From: Podila epigama
Taxonomy: Eukaryota; Mortierellomycota; Mortierellomycetes; Mortierellales; Mortierellaceae
DNA: 26,496 nucleotides
Reading direction: 5' to 3'
NCBI GenBank assembly: GCA_015679605.1
Contig: JAAAVE010000207.1
Coordinates: forward strand, 1 to 26,496
Of this stretch, positions 1 through 11,819 are shown one piece after another (positions within the stretch are counted from its first letter, which is position 1; each line of letters opens with the position of its first letter). Below the pieces are notes generated by a model. It saw only the letters and a program-made list of their open reading frames with translations. It did not search any database and was not told the DNA's origin. The position numbers and the translations under genes were made by a program.

Positions 1-470
1 CTTTTCTCCACATCCAACTTATGGAGACGTCTCAAACTTGCACCATCGCTGCCCCGACACTGTGTGAATAGGTGTATGAAATGGCAAGGTTCAGTCTAAT
101 CTGTGGAAAAAGTTATGGCAGGGTCAAGATTTTTTCCATATGATCACTATGTGCGCACTCCCCTTAACCCTGCCACCTCTAGTCTACCGCGCCATATGAT
201 TTCTGTCTGCTCAAGCCCCTTAAACTCCCCTTAAGTTTGCCACCTCAACGCTACCGCGCCGCCAAAAAAAAATACATATTTGAACTTTTCTCCATAACCA
301 ACTTATGGAGAAGTCTCAAACTTGGACCAGCGCTGCCTCGACACTGTGTGCATCGCTGTGTGAAGTAGCAAGGTTGAGTCTTGTCTGTGGAAAAAGTTAT
401 GGCAGGGTCAAGATTTTTTTCCATATAACTCCTGTCTGCTCATGCCCCTTAGCTCTGCTACCTCTAAAAA
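1..470. repeat. Diverged tandem duplication, about 285-bp period
   Basis: The stretch from position 1 to about 150 recurs from about 285 to 425, including the shared words ccaacttatggaga, gtctcaaactt, gacactgtgtg and gtggaaaaagttatggcagg. Inside each period a shorter motif (cccctta, tgccacctc, ctaccgcgcc) recurs near 160, 228 and, partly, 447. The first copy begins before the window, so the array may extend to the left. No coding frame follows the repeat. It could be a subterminal piece of a mobile element or a degenerate minisatellite; the sequence does not decide. Confidence 0.75.
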
Positions 471-1389
471 CATGATGACCTTGTTTATGTGTTGCATAGA
501 ACAGTTACTTTACATGCACGCTGTAAATGCGACACCGGCACAACATGTATTTGTTGATATTTTCTTGTCTTCCTTCAAACCTATGCGAACACACAATACA
601 ACAGTCATCTCGCTATGTTGCTTACTTACTTTGCTCCCAATTTTTTTCTTACTTGTTCATCCACGTTTACGTTCCTCTACTCTTGCTCTGTGCATTTTAT
701 GTTATGTTCTTTTCATTTTGGTCTCTTTTCAATGACTATAATATAATAGTACCCGTGGCTTCGCTCGTAGAGACAGTGAGCAAGGGTAAGGTGGTTAAAA
801 AAAATGAAATAGGTTAAATATAACAATGTCGTTTTGCATCGGTCCATTCCTCTCCTTCTCTCTTTCTTGCTAGTTTTTGTTCCTTTTCATATCTTTAATA
901 GTATGATGGAGGAAGAAAAGAATGTCGCGTTCACAGACCGAGAAGAAAAGGAAAGGAACACTACAGGAAAAAAAGGGAGACAGAAAGGTCAGCTTGAATG
1001 ATAAAGAGAGAAAGAGAAAGTGGCAGATGACCGAGAGAAAGAAAAAAAATGTGTAACGCAGCGATAGTGTTATGGGAGAGAAAAAATAAGGGTGCACGCA
1101 CAGACTGAGAGAGAAAGAGAAGAAACACCAAAGAAAAAAAAGAGAGGCACAGAAACGAACAGAGTAGAAAGCACTTGACCAATAGAGAAGGAAAGAAAAG
1201 GTATTATGATGGTAACATGATCCGTGACAGTGCAACATCGTGAAGGAGGGAGGAGAGAAGGAGAAAAATTAGTACTTGCATTTCAATGATTAGAGTACAT
1301 CTGCTCCAAGGTGCATGCATTATTTTCTTCAAACTTTCACGTCGTAAAATGTTAAACTACACTCGAGCTTGAAATAAATGTACATGTTA
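471..1389. other. Non-coding stretch with T-rich and purine-rich tracts
   Basis: Positions 540-740 are T-rich and positions about 895-1275 are almost all purine on the plus strand (GAAAGA/GAGAAA runs). The open frames here translate to runs of F, L and S, or of K, E and R, with no recognisable domain, and I regard them as composition artefacts. This stretch lies just downstream of the recombinase gene that ends at 1390 and may hold its 3' UTR; I see no clear polyadenylation signal on the minus strand. Confidence 0.5.
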
Positions 1390-4300
1390 TTATTCTATCT
1401 GTTGTTTTTTGGTCCTCAGCTCCCCACGCTCTCTCATTTGGTCTGTACACAGTTCCACGGCCTGGTTACAGGAATAATGCCCACTTCTGGATCTGAACTT
1501 GACCAATCCATCAAACTCATCGAATGCGGCCAAGAGTGCCTCATCCTCGGGAAGAGCATCATCTTGCATGAAGCGTCTCTTGGTAATATCCACCTCTTTG
1601 GTCACTCTCCTGATGTTGCTGACATGCCTCTCCGTATCATCTGCTAGCCTTTGTGTTAGCTTGCCTCTGTGCTTGGACTTGCCGCCTGTAGGTTCCAACT
1701 TCTTGGCCAGCTCGCTCTCGTACCGAAGACACTCGTCATATATACTCTTGGTCGATTTATGGTCTCTTGACCATTTGAACCAATCATCCCGCGTTGGAGG
1801 TAGACGTTGAGTCGAGGTGTGTTTTCCTGTTCCTACTCCTGTCGACTGTTGTACTGCATGCTCTGGCGGAGGTGTTTCTGATGGTCGAGTGTTCTTAGGT
1901 CGATTCCTCAATAGAAGCTCCAACTCGGAAGAGTGAGAAGAACTCGACGACGGAGCTGCAGCTGAAGGGAGATCCTGACTAGCAGAGCCCGGATGGAATG
2001 GGCGGATCGCGACGGGCATAGAGCCTTTGGCTGACTTGGACTGCTTCTGGTTTGGCGTAGAAGGCGAGATGCCGGAATTACGACCGCTGGGAGGAAGCCA
2101 ACCTGGATTTGGAACGCCTGAGAAGCCAAAGTAGCTCGGTTGTCCTGAGTAACCAGGAATAGGCGCCTGAAGGCGCTGATGCCGCGCCATAGAGTCCATT
2201 GCTTCCTGCATAGTCTGGATACATGCCGCTTGGACTCGAAGCTGCTCTTGCTGTTTTAAAAACTGTCCCGCAAGAGAAGCGAGCATATTGTTCGCCCATA
2301 CGCTTTGGCTGGCCTGCTGGGAAACATTGTTATTTACTGCACTCAGAAGCTTCGCCAGCACCTGCATGTCGCTCGCCTGGTTCTGGCTTGCTGCCTCCAA
2401 GGCCCGCAACATATTGTCAGGAATGTCTCGTGGTACCTCAACTCTTTGTACCGTCACCGCCGCGATAACATCCTTCTGGAAGGACAAAAACTCGACGCTG
2501 CTGAATACACTGCCTGACGTTTCCAACAGTGGAGATCGAAACCCTTGCTTCTCTCCAAGATACAATAACACCGCGGCATCCTGAAGCAAGACTCGGCGAA
2601 ACCGTAGCATCAAGCGTAAGACATACGTGACATTGGAACGCCCTCGGTATACGGTGGGGCGACGGGTGCTTTCAGACTTGGGGAGAGACACCAGCGGCTC
2701 TGGAAGTACGGTCTCAAGCTCCTTGGTGTTGTTGGGGTCAAACTCGTCCATCTCCATGATGCACTCCTTTCGCCAATCTATGTTCTTCTTGGTTCCGGCG
2801 CCTCCAATCAGTGTCTCGATAAATGGAAAGATCATTTCCTGAAGTGCATGTGTAGGGTTGACCTCATTCCGTGCAAGATGAAATGGCTTGTCCCGAAATC
2901 CTGCAATCGCAAGTGCCCACTGTGTCGGTCTCTTCTGCAAGTAAAACTGCTGCATCTTCCCCGTGTTCTGGATCCACCGCCCTCCCGTCCTGATATCCTC
3001 CTCTGGAATATTGAGTCGTACACCTTCTTTTGCACCGCTATGCCGCCCTGAATGTGTGATGTTGGAGCAAGAAATATTGTTGGCTATGAACACATCCATA
3101 GTCGAAGCCCGGTTGGCTGAATAGGATATCTCGCCATACTTGTCCGACCCGGCACCGTTGGTCAAGAGCTTTACGCCAGTCCATGCTGCATCATTCATAC
3201 TTGGCCAAGTCTCCCTCCTCACCTACAGGAAAGAAAAAGAAATCCTTGTTCTGATTAGTAATTGAAGTGTTGTCAAAACAATAGATAAAAACAATGTTGT
3301 AAATAATTAATAAATGTAATTACCTGAAAGCGTTCGTACATATAAAATGCCATCGCACCCACGCTGCAGCGACGGACATCATAATGTCGAATAGCAATTC
3401 CTTCTTGACGAATCCCATGCTGACTGGTCTTTCCACCGTGAATCGAAAACACCATTGCCATAATGGGCTGGGTCCCTCCAAGGCGTTGTTCTAGGGTGTC
3501 GATTGTACAGTTCGCGATGTTGAGCCGTCTCAGATCCTCGTCTCTCAACAACATAGCATGACGCACTGCAAGGTTGAAATGCTCCCGTATTCCAGCAGAT
3601 CGAGCACCAACTGGCTGTTGCCATGTATACAGTAGACATTTGATGTGGTCATAAACTGAATAGTAATTGGTGGCGTAACTGTCGGTCGTCACCTCCCTCC
3701 CAATCTTGACGATGTTTCCAGCAGCATCTTTCACAACGTGCTCGGCTCTAAGTATCCCACCCACAAGACTTCGCCTGTATGTGTCGATGGTTTTATCGAT
3801 AAGACTGCTAGGTCGGATCGCTGGCTTCTCGCTTCTTTGCTGCAGTCTAGACGTTTGTAATGTCCACAGATGAATGATGGCCGAGTATGCTTGATTGATT
3901 CTGCTCACTCCGTAAGGAACAAAGACTTTGGTGGGTTTGGGAGTCCCGTCTTTGTCATGCATTGTTGCCTTGCCGTTGTCCTGTGTTGTTGCTTTGCGTG
4001 TATTTTGCTTTGTTGTCATGTTTGCCTTCTCTTTCTCGATCTCCTTCAGGTCTAATTGGTTAAGAAAAATCTCTCCTCGAGTAAGTATTGCTGAACGCTT
4101 GGCACTTCAAAACATATTGTCAAGGTGTGTTGCATTTACAACTTACAGAGTGCGAAGTCGAAAGTTCCTCGTATCCCTTGCCCGGTAATAGGGATGCCGT
4201 ACTTCTCAACTTCCTGACGATACATGAAGACCTTGGTGTCTTTCACAATGTGAGTTGGGATATTTCTTTGGGTGCTCTGAGGGAACAGCTTCTCTTTAAG

Positions 4301-5616
4301 GAAGCGAGCGGTCTTGATTTCATCAACCTCGTAGCGATTGCATCCCTCGGCGGCATACACCGCATCACAAAAATCCTGTAATAATAATAAGAAGATTTCT
4401 TATTAGAGAAAGAATCCAGTTGATGGAGCACATAGTGAAAACTATTCTTAAGCTTACCATGTACGGCCGATAAGTAGACTTATACGCGGCTTGCGTATTG
4501 TCGGCATGTCCATGGGAGCTCTCATCAACCTTACGCACAAATTCCAGCTCCTGCTCCGAGAGAGATGTCGCCTTACTCTTCCCCCTCCCCTTCCCCTTCC
4601 CTTTAGCCTTCTCTCCTGCCTTGTTTGAGTCTACGGCCTCATTTATGAGTTTTCCTATTAGCCATTCATAATCGACTATAGCAAATGGAGAGAAAAAGAT
4701 TATTAAGCCTTATTACTTTGCCCTACATTTTTACATTGCTGCATCTGCTAAACTCCCCTGACAAAACGGTGAAGGACATACCTGTTTTTGGCAGCCCTCT
4801 ATTACTTAGCAATCGCGCATCTGCCTGCAAGGATGATGAGCCTTCATTCGTCATTACTGCATTGATATGGATACTCCCATTCCTATCAGTGCCAACATCT
4901 TCCCTGTCATCATCTTTGTCATCTCCAAGTTCCTCGGGTTCTGACTCAGAGCCTTCCAGATAATCGTCTTCAGAAGAATCTGTTGTCATTCATAAAGGAA
5001 AAAGACATTAGACGCATAATACAGACTGCTGTTGCAGAATAAGAATGTACAAGACGTCTGTCCTACCTGGATCATCACTTTCTACCTCCTCGACTATGGA
5101 TGAAAGGCCCTTATTTACTGCCGCTTGTTTCGTGTTCTTTAGTTGTTTGGTACTTTCAGCTGACACATTTGTTGAAGCTATAAGGCTAGTAACTGAGTTG
5201 ATCCCATTGTCGACTGATCCAGCTCGCTTATTTCTGCTCCTCCATTGTTTCTTCTTAGGAGGGAAGGTAATAGTGGGAAGGGTTGATGAGTCGTCTTTGT
5301 TGGTCTTTGTATTGATACTGCTGATGCTGGAAACAGGGTTGAGGGAGCCTGAGCGTAGTCTCTTGTTTGCTGTGGGCGGGGCTGCAGGAGTGGGTGGAGT
5401 GACTTTGTCGGCGTCGACACCGTTCTCGTTGAAAATGACAGTACTGGAGCTCGAGCGCGGTCTCTTGGCTGTAGTGGATGAAGGTGGTGGTTTGAATGAC
5501 GTGCTCTTGAAGTAAGAGGCACCTGAGCGTGTATTCTTGATTATGGTGGATGATTTAGGAGGGGTCTGTAGGGGGTCGATAGAGGAACGTCGTCTTCGTC
5601 CTCTATTGTTGGTCAT
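1390..5616 (-). CDS. Crypton-type (Ndc10-like) tyrosine recombinase, six exons
   Basis: Spliced model on the minus strand: 5616-5067, 4979-4782, 4675-4458, 4375-4147, 4051-3324 and 3222-1390. All introns are GT-AG and all phases agree, giving 1251 residues. The first ~330 residues are basic, Ser/Thr-rich and then acidic, fitting a nuclear tail. A helical core-binding region spans roughly residues 330-550. The catalytic set is visible: R568 (LRDEDLRRL), K606 (GGKTS), H698 and R701 (HSGR), W724 (GGRW) and the nucleophile Y735 (FYLQKRP). These are followed by the AGFRDKPFHLAR and IFPFIE motifs typical of fungal Crypton/Ndc10-fold proteins. The tail has a Gln-rich helical stretch, a Pro/Ser linker and a charged C-terminal region weakly like GCR1-type domains. 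Known members cut and rejoin DNA through a 3'-phosphotyrosine. With no stop or frameshift this may be an active element or a domesticated gene. The start at 5616 was chosen because the in-frame ATGs upstream add only a hydrophobic low-complexity leader. Confidence 0.82.
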
Positions 5617-6207
5617 TTTATCGTCGGGAAGAGAGAGAAAATCAAGGGTAGGTGTTGTGGACAAAAGGAGAGTGGATAAGAAAGCGAAGGAGAAATCAAT
5701 GCAGAGGGTAGAGGAGGAGAGAAGGATACACGTTGCGAACAGTGAAGGAAGGGGTAGTGGGATTGAAAGCATCTTATAAGCAAAAAGAATCAGACATCTC
5801 TCTTTCAAACATGTTACACAATCGCGCGTGTAGTTGAATATCTACAACCAATAGGAATGCAGTGTATGTTTGAGACTCATCACACTAAGCGATTGCTCTC
5901 TATTTTTATCACATTACATATGTGGAAAGAGGCAATGTCTGAAAATTAAAAAGATGTTTGAAATGTTTGCCACTCCTCAAGATAATGAGATGTGAATGAG
6001 CTCCGATGCTCTGACTATCTGACATATGTAATTATTAAGGGGTCTGGCTCGCAAATTCGCTTGAACATGCAATCGAGGGAAAGGATCAATGCGCTTGAGT
6101 GTGGTGGGGTGAGGAGCGGTGTCTAGTATGCAAGGTGCCAGTATGTCCAAATTGGTCGATCGTGCAATGGATTGTGTCGAATACTGTAGATACTGGCAAG
6201 TCCTTAT
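5617..6207. other. Intergenic: recombinase promoter and NLR1 3' region
   Basis: Both flanking genes are on the minus strand, so this 590-bp gap must hold the 3' end signals of NLR1 and the promoter of the recombinase gene. It is moderately AT-rich. I see no recognisable motif, RNA gene or repeat. The recombinase reading frame stays open upstream to 5808, encoding a hydrophobic leader that would resemble a signal peptide if translated; this seems unlikely for a nuclear recombinase. Confidence 0.4.
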
Positions 6208-9200
6208 TTATGCATCTTTGCATCGTGTTGAATGGCCAGTAAAGGTCGATATGACGAGTTGCAGCTTGTCGGGTTCAATGTACTCTAAGGGCACTAGGCC
6301 TTTCTCTGTGTAGCAATGAAGCTTGCCGTGTTGCACTTGCAAAGAGAACACACGCCTGCAACTGTAAGGAAAAAGATGGTCCTTATAAACACAAGTCATT
6401 TCATCTTCTGACAAGCTTGGAAGTGCAATGAAGAGCGAATGGCATTGGTTCTCAAGAGCTGATGCTGCCGATCTGCTAACGTCTTGGTGTTCATCCTTGA
6501 GTGCGCCAATGAGGGACTGGATGGCCGATTCTGATAATGTTGACTGCGATCCTAATGCTGATGCTGCTGACGACCTGACATATGCGTCTTCATCCTTGAG
6601 TGCACCGATGAGGGACTGGATGGCCAATTCGGATAAGGTTGCCCGCTTGCCCAACACTGACGCTGCTGACTTCCTGACACCTGTGTTGTAATCCTTGAGT
6701 GCATCGATGAGAGACTGGATGGCCGACTCGGGTAACGAAGGCTGCTTGCCTAATGCTTCCGCTGCTGACCACCTGACACTTGCGTCGCCATCCTTGAGTG
6801 CACCGATGAGGGACTGTACTGACAGCCGGATGGCCGATTCAAGCAACATAGCCTGCTTGAGCAATGTTGACGCTGCTGACGTCCTGACACCTGCGTCTTC
6901 ATCCTTGAGTGCACCGATGAGGGACTGGATGGCCAATTCGGATAATGTTGCCCGCTTGCCCAACGCGGACGCTGCTGACATTCTGACACCTGCGTCTTCA
7001 TCCTTGAGTGCATCGATGAGGGACTGGATGGCCAAGTTTGATAATGTTGACCGCTTGCCCAACGCTGACGCTACTGACGTCCTGACACCTGTGTTATAAT
7101 CCTTAAGTGCATCGATGAGGGACTGGATGGCCGACTCAGGTAATGTAGGCTGCTTGCCTAATGCTGACGCTGCTGACATCCTAACACCTGCGTCGTCATC
7201 CATGAGTGCACCGATGAGGGACCGGATGGCCAATTCAGGTAACGTAGACTGCTCACTTAACACTGATGCTGCTGACGTCCTGACATATGCGTGTTCATCT
7301 TTGAGTATTTCAATGAGGGACTGTATTGCCAATCGGGTGGCCGATTCAGGTAACATAGACTGCTTGAGCAATGCTGATGCTGCTGCCTGCCTGACACCTG
7401 TGTCGTAATCCTTGAGTGCACCAATGAGGGACTGGATGGTGGATTCGGGCAACATAGACCGCTGGCCTAATACTGATGCTGCCAGCATTCTAACTTCTGG
7501 GTCCACCCAGTCATTCCCGATCTCGTCAGTGAAGAACTGGATGGATAACGTAGATGAGTTGTCTAATGCTGAGAGTGCTGAATATCTCATACTTGTGTCT
7601 CCATATCTGAGTGCATGAATGAGGGACCCCATGGCTGATTCAGACAACGTAGATTGCCTGCCTAATGCGAAGGCTGCGTTGTCCATTAAATCTGGGTCTT
7701 CATACTGGAGTGCAACATCAGTGAGGGACTGGATGGCCAACTCTGATAATGTTGACTGCGATCCTAATGCTGATGCTGCTGACGACCTGACATATGCGTC
7801 TTCATCCTTGAGTGCATCAATGAGGGACTGGATAGCCGAATCAGACAGGGTAGACAGCTTGCCTAACGCTGATACTGCTGAGTTCCTGACCTCTGAATCT
7901 TCGTCCTTGAGTGTACTAATGAGGAACTGGAGAGCGGATTTTGAAAATATAGAACGAACTCCCATAGTTCTCACAAGAATTGGTTTCCAGCGACACACTG
8001 AACCAAAGCTCTGAATAAGGAGGGTCTCCGGAAATGCCGTTTGAGAACCTAGCATGCTTCTGCCATAACTAGGATTGGTTTGAATCTCAAATTGTAGCCA
8101 TTTCATCAACTCCCCATCTAATTCTGCTGTAAGATCTGGAGCCAATCGAGCTCGCGCCTCATCCAAGCAAGATGCCAGTATCTGCTGATGGCGACCTCCA
8201 ATTAAATCCCGTGACGATGCCTCTTGCAAAAGATCGAAGAACTTTTCCAATGCCCTTCCTTCTAGTAGTCCTGCCACCATCCACCACACAATCTCATAGC
8301 GGGGGTTGTATTTATGCTTGTGCACAAACGCGATCGTCGGCTCTGCCTTCATTGCTCCGGCCGAGAGATACGGTTCGTCAAGTCGTAGTTTCTGGGCTAT
8401 CCAAGTGGCTGCGAAATATTCCTGGAATGTCAGATGCAGGAAGTTCCAGGCTTGCTTGTGGGGATCCAGATCTGTTTCGGGGGTGTGCAAAAATGACGTC
8501 TCCTTCATCTCGTCGACAAGCTGTGGAAGCGAAATGTCGTTGTTGAGTGTTGTGCGAAATGCCTTAAGATCCTTAAAGGCGCCAATTAAATCTGCTTGAT
8601 GGAATCCGATTTGGTAATTGTTTGTCATCCCTTTGAAGGCGAGATATCCAAGATGTTGCACCTCGATATTCATCAGCTCATCGATTTCCTCACGATCCAT
8701 CTCGTTGAGGTGCTTTTTGGTCAGACGTGCTCCTCCGCGTTCCTTATTAAGTCGATCTGCATCCTTGCGCCAGAGATTTCGCACCATATGTTGATATAGT
8801 TTCGTCATGGTTATCGAAGAGTCGTCTTCTATAAAACCATCATCATCCCAGCATAAACAGATCACATCGAGTTGCACCGGAATGTTGACCAGACCTTGGA
8901 TCAATGGCGTCCGTCGAATAAAGTCTTGAACCGCTGCCACTGCGCCGGGTTCTTTGAGTACCTTGACTAGGAACTCGTTGACATTCTGCTGACTGAATCC
9001 AATGGTCTCGAGATCCAGATCGATTGATCGTAATAATGACTTGTCCAGGCCTGAGGGTCTCGAAGTAATGACGACGTGTTGTTGGGTGAGTAGGGAATCT
9101 AAAAGTGTCTCCAGCCTTTCGCCCACATTGCTGTCTGGATCTGTCACGAATTCATCCAGGCCGTCCAAAACGAAAAGAACTCTGCCTCTGTCGGCGCATG

Positions 9201-11819
9201 CCACAAGCGCCCGTGACAATGCTGTGCGATCCTCGTTCGAGCCCACCGTGGAAAAATATCTTTCGCTCACTAGGTCTTGCAGGTTGCTACTGGTAGATGC
9301 TCGGAGACGGCGCAGTGGGATCCATAAGACAGCGTCAAATCGATCTTTCCACAGTCCAGTTGTCTGATGTGCGTAAACAAGCATTTTGCACAGTGTTGTC
9401 TTGCCAATGCCTGCGCGGCCTTGCACCAGGATTCGTTTAGGGACGTCCTCCATCCCGTGGCGTAGCTTGCGCTTGTCAAAAAGTTGCTCCAAGAGAATTG
9501 ACGACTGCAAGTTGGCTCCTCGGACCACTTCGGGACCCGGGATTCGGTGAAAGATGGTTGCTTGTTTTTTGACATCTTGCTTTTCCTTTTCTCGCTGTGC
9601 TGGGGCTTCGACGATGGCTAGATTGACAAAGCAGGTCTCCAGAGGCAGTGGATCCCCTGAAACTCGAAGGATAGAGAGTTTCTCGTTCTTGGCATAGTGG
9701 GTCTTGAGCGCCGACTGGATCTCTTCCATATCTGGTCCTAATTTCTTCTGAACGGCCTTGAGTAGAATGCCTTCTGGAGGAGTATGCCAAGTCAGATCCC
9801 TGGGTTGGATATTATTCCAAGGCTGCGAATGTGGGTTGGCGATTTGCTTCAGAGCAGTGTTCTGGTTTCTCATCTCCTCCAACAAGATCTTAGCGGCTAG
9901 ATGAGAATTGAAGGTACAAAAGAAACGTATCAGCGACGAACACCGACGATCTTCGAACAATTATGGCTGATAAATATGAATATAAAAGTGACAAGTGGGC
10001 TCGATGTACCTTCAAAATGCGTGTCATTGCTGGAGGCCAATTTGGTGAGCACATCAAAAATGACCTGATCAACATCCTTCTCCCGCTTCCAGATGCCATC
10101 TATCTGGTAGAGTGCTCCAAGAAATGCAACTGCGCTTTGCCGTGCCTCCAATTCCCATCGAGTATCAACCGCAAACTGTCCAAGCAACTGGCAGATCCCT
10201 AACTGAAACATGCGGTGGTGTCGACAATGCGTGGTGGTGACCAGATCCTTGAAGTAGATAAGCTTGCCAGTTTGAATATATATTATTCTGCAGTGCGAAG
10301 GGCTCGGTACCAGGCTAACTTGAACTTGAGACCCTCTTCGACAGTGAATTCGGCCCTTCCCCCGGTCTTGATCGTCTCCAAAGCATCCTTCAGCGTATTG
10401 GTGGCTCTTTTCCCTGCATCATAGGCTTTTCTCAGTCCCTCGAGCGCGTCCTTTATCTCTCTGGGATCAGGCACCTTGGCAAACGCTGCACCAACTGTCA
10501 ATACTAACCATACTCGTCTGAATCCTGCATGCCAAATACTCTCATCATTAGACACATTCAACAGCCCCTGCATGGCATATGCGGCTTCGAAGCACAGGTA
10601 GGGATCATTGCTTGACTCTGATAACCGAAGGAGATCCGTCAGTGGCTCGTGGAGGTTGATGCGGTCGACATCTCCGATATTTGCGTCCACCATCGCATCC
10701 AAAACCCGCGAAACTGCAAGCAGCAGCCGAAATCGATGACTCACTGACTCAGAGTGGGTAGCCTGAAGTCGTTTGTGAAGGACTCGAAGAATCTTGACAA
10801 GATCGTCCGAATTAATGGAGCCAGGGGCTGCGCGTTGAATAAGTTGAGCCAGCCCATCCAGAGAGTCAACATCCAACAAGGTCGAGCGCTCAACAGCTTC
10901 CACAAATGAATTGAGAAGGAGCCGATAGTCGCCTCTGTTAAGAATGAAGGCCAGTGGGATAACCTCCGCAACAACCTCGGAACTCTTGAGCTCATCTCGC
11001 ATGAAAGTACGGACGACACTAGTAACCAGAGACCCCAGTCTGTTCTTCTCATCGGTGTTGTCCCTGGCAGAGTTTAGCCATCTCCAAGCTTCCTGGCTGA
11101 GATTATCCTCTGGTAGCTTTATCGTTTGAAGCAGAGCAAGACAAACTGCGAGCTGGCGAGTGTCTCGCAGATGGCAATTTGGACGTGGGAACGGGCAGAT
11201 CTCAATGGTAGGTGGGCAAATATCTTTGTCAAAGTACACAGCTGGGACTGGCACATCGCCACCTGTGGTACTACTACTTCCGGAGGATGACAAGGGTGTG
11301 GTTGGCTGACTGGCTGGTGACTCAGTGTGGACAGATAGACCTAAGATAGAAGTGCCGGAGAGAGCAGTAGACAAGCACACTGTAGCCACGGGAACCATCA
11401 ACGAAGCTGGAGATCCAGCCTTGGCAATGGACTTGAGGATAGCGCTCGGTTCTTGGTGTGGAGGTCTATGGATGCTAACTATCCGTTAGACAAATAATTC
11501 TTGGCCAATTTTCATCTCTCAACTCAGCGCCTTGTCATACTTACAATATCTCATCTGCTTTCTTCCAACTCTTCAGGGCCATTTCGTGACATCCCCAACT
11601 CTTCAAGACTTCAGCATGCTCTCGGTAGGCAGCAGCGAGCTGGGCGAGCATGGGTTGATTAGCTGAGGTGATAGCAACTTTTTTCTTTGTCACCTTGGCG
11701 GTTTCACAGTAGCTGATAACTTGATCCTTGTGTTTTGCTTGACGAATGAGACTGATGTTGGAGGTGACTAAATCCACCGCATCTTCAATGGTGATTGAAT
11801 GTTTAAACCAAGAAGCCAT
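6208..11819 (-). CDS. NLR1: helical domain-NACHT-HEAT repeat STAND protein, frameshifted
   Basis: Coding segments on the minus strand are 11819-11545, 11474 to about 10286, about 10284-10010, and 9896-6208. Introns lie at 11544-11475 and 10009-9897. With one 2-bp insertion discounted near 10285 the product would be 1808 residues. Residues 1-91 are TPR/MIT-like helices. Residues about 180-560 form a helical ARM-like module homologous to that of NLR2. The NACHT has Walker A GRAGIGKTT (about 739-747), Walker B VLFVLDGLDEF (819-829), a sensor-1-like VVITSRPSG and the motif FLHLTFQEYFAA that usually closes the NACHT/winged-helix block. Residues about 1225-1735 are 15 HEAT (PBS-lyase-like) repeats, followed by a ~75-residue tail. 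In known STAND proteins the repeats sense a ligand and NTP-driven assembly exposes the N-terminal effector; here that role is inferred. No known death or toxin domain is seen at the N-terminus. Confidence 0.8.
6430..7965 (-). repeat. Fifteen tandem HEAT-coding repeats of about 99-111 bp
   Basis: Each unit encodes a variant of SAIQSLIDALKDEDAGVR followed by SAASALGKQSTL: two helices joined by the conserved DxxVR turn. Most units are 33 residues; units 7 and 12 carry a 4-residue insert (TRLA or RLSV). The units are far more alike in DNA than the rest of the gene, and groups of units recur in the same order, so the array has grown by block duplication. On the plus strand the array gives spurious open frames with a repeated MRDWMA motif. 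Confidence 0.88.
10280..10295 (-). other. Probable 2-bp frameshift in NLR1 at an AT-dinucleotide run
   Basis: The upstream frame reads ...WYRALRTAE and then hits TAA at 10285-10283. The downstream frame resumes as YIQTGKLIYFKD and continues through the conserved QLLGQ block. Discounting two bases from the gaataatatatatt run aligns NLR1 without gaps to NLR2 (ALRTAEIYIQTGKL against ALREAQEHVRNGRL). No GT donor lies in the run itself. An intron starting at the GT about 25 bases upstream would delete the conserved WYRALR. Replication slippage in this copy or a sequencing error are the likely explanations. Confidence 0.7.

Noticed and set aside
870-1238. 122-codon minus-strand hydrophobic ORF
   Set aside because: An artefact of the purine-rich tract; composition is only F, S and L with no domain or start context.
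5617-5808. N-terminal extension of the recombinase with a signal-peptide-like leader
   Set aside because: The extension is low-complexity and hydrophobic, unexpected for a nuclear DNA enzyme; ATG 5616 is followed at once by a basic nuclear-type tail.
6500-7900. Regularly spaced repeats that might suggest a CRISPR array
   Set aside because: The units are contiguous coding HEAT repeats in a eukaryotic gene, without unique spacers.
6428-8014. Series of plus-strand ORFs with repeated MRDWMA-type motifs
   Set aside because: They are antisense to the HEAT array of NLR1; the repetition follows from the minus-strand repeats and the frames show no domain.
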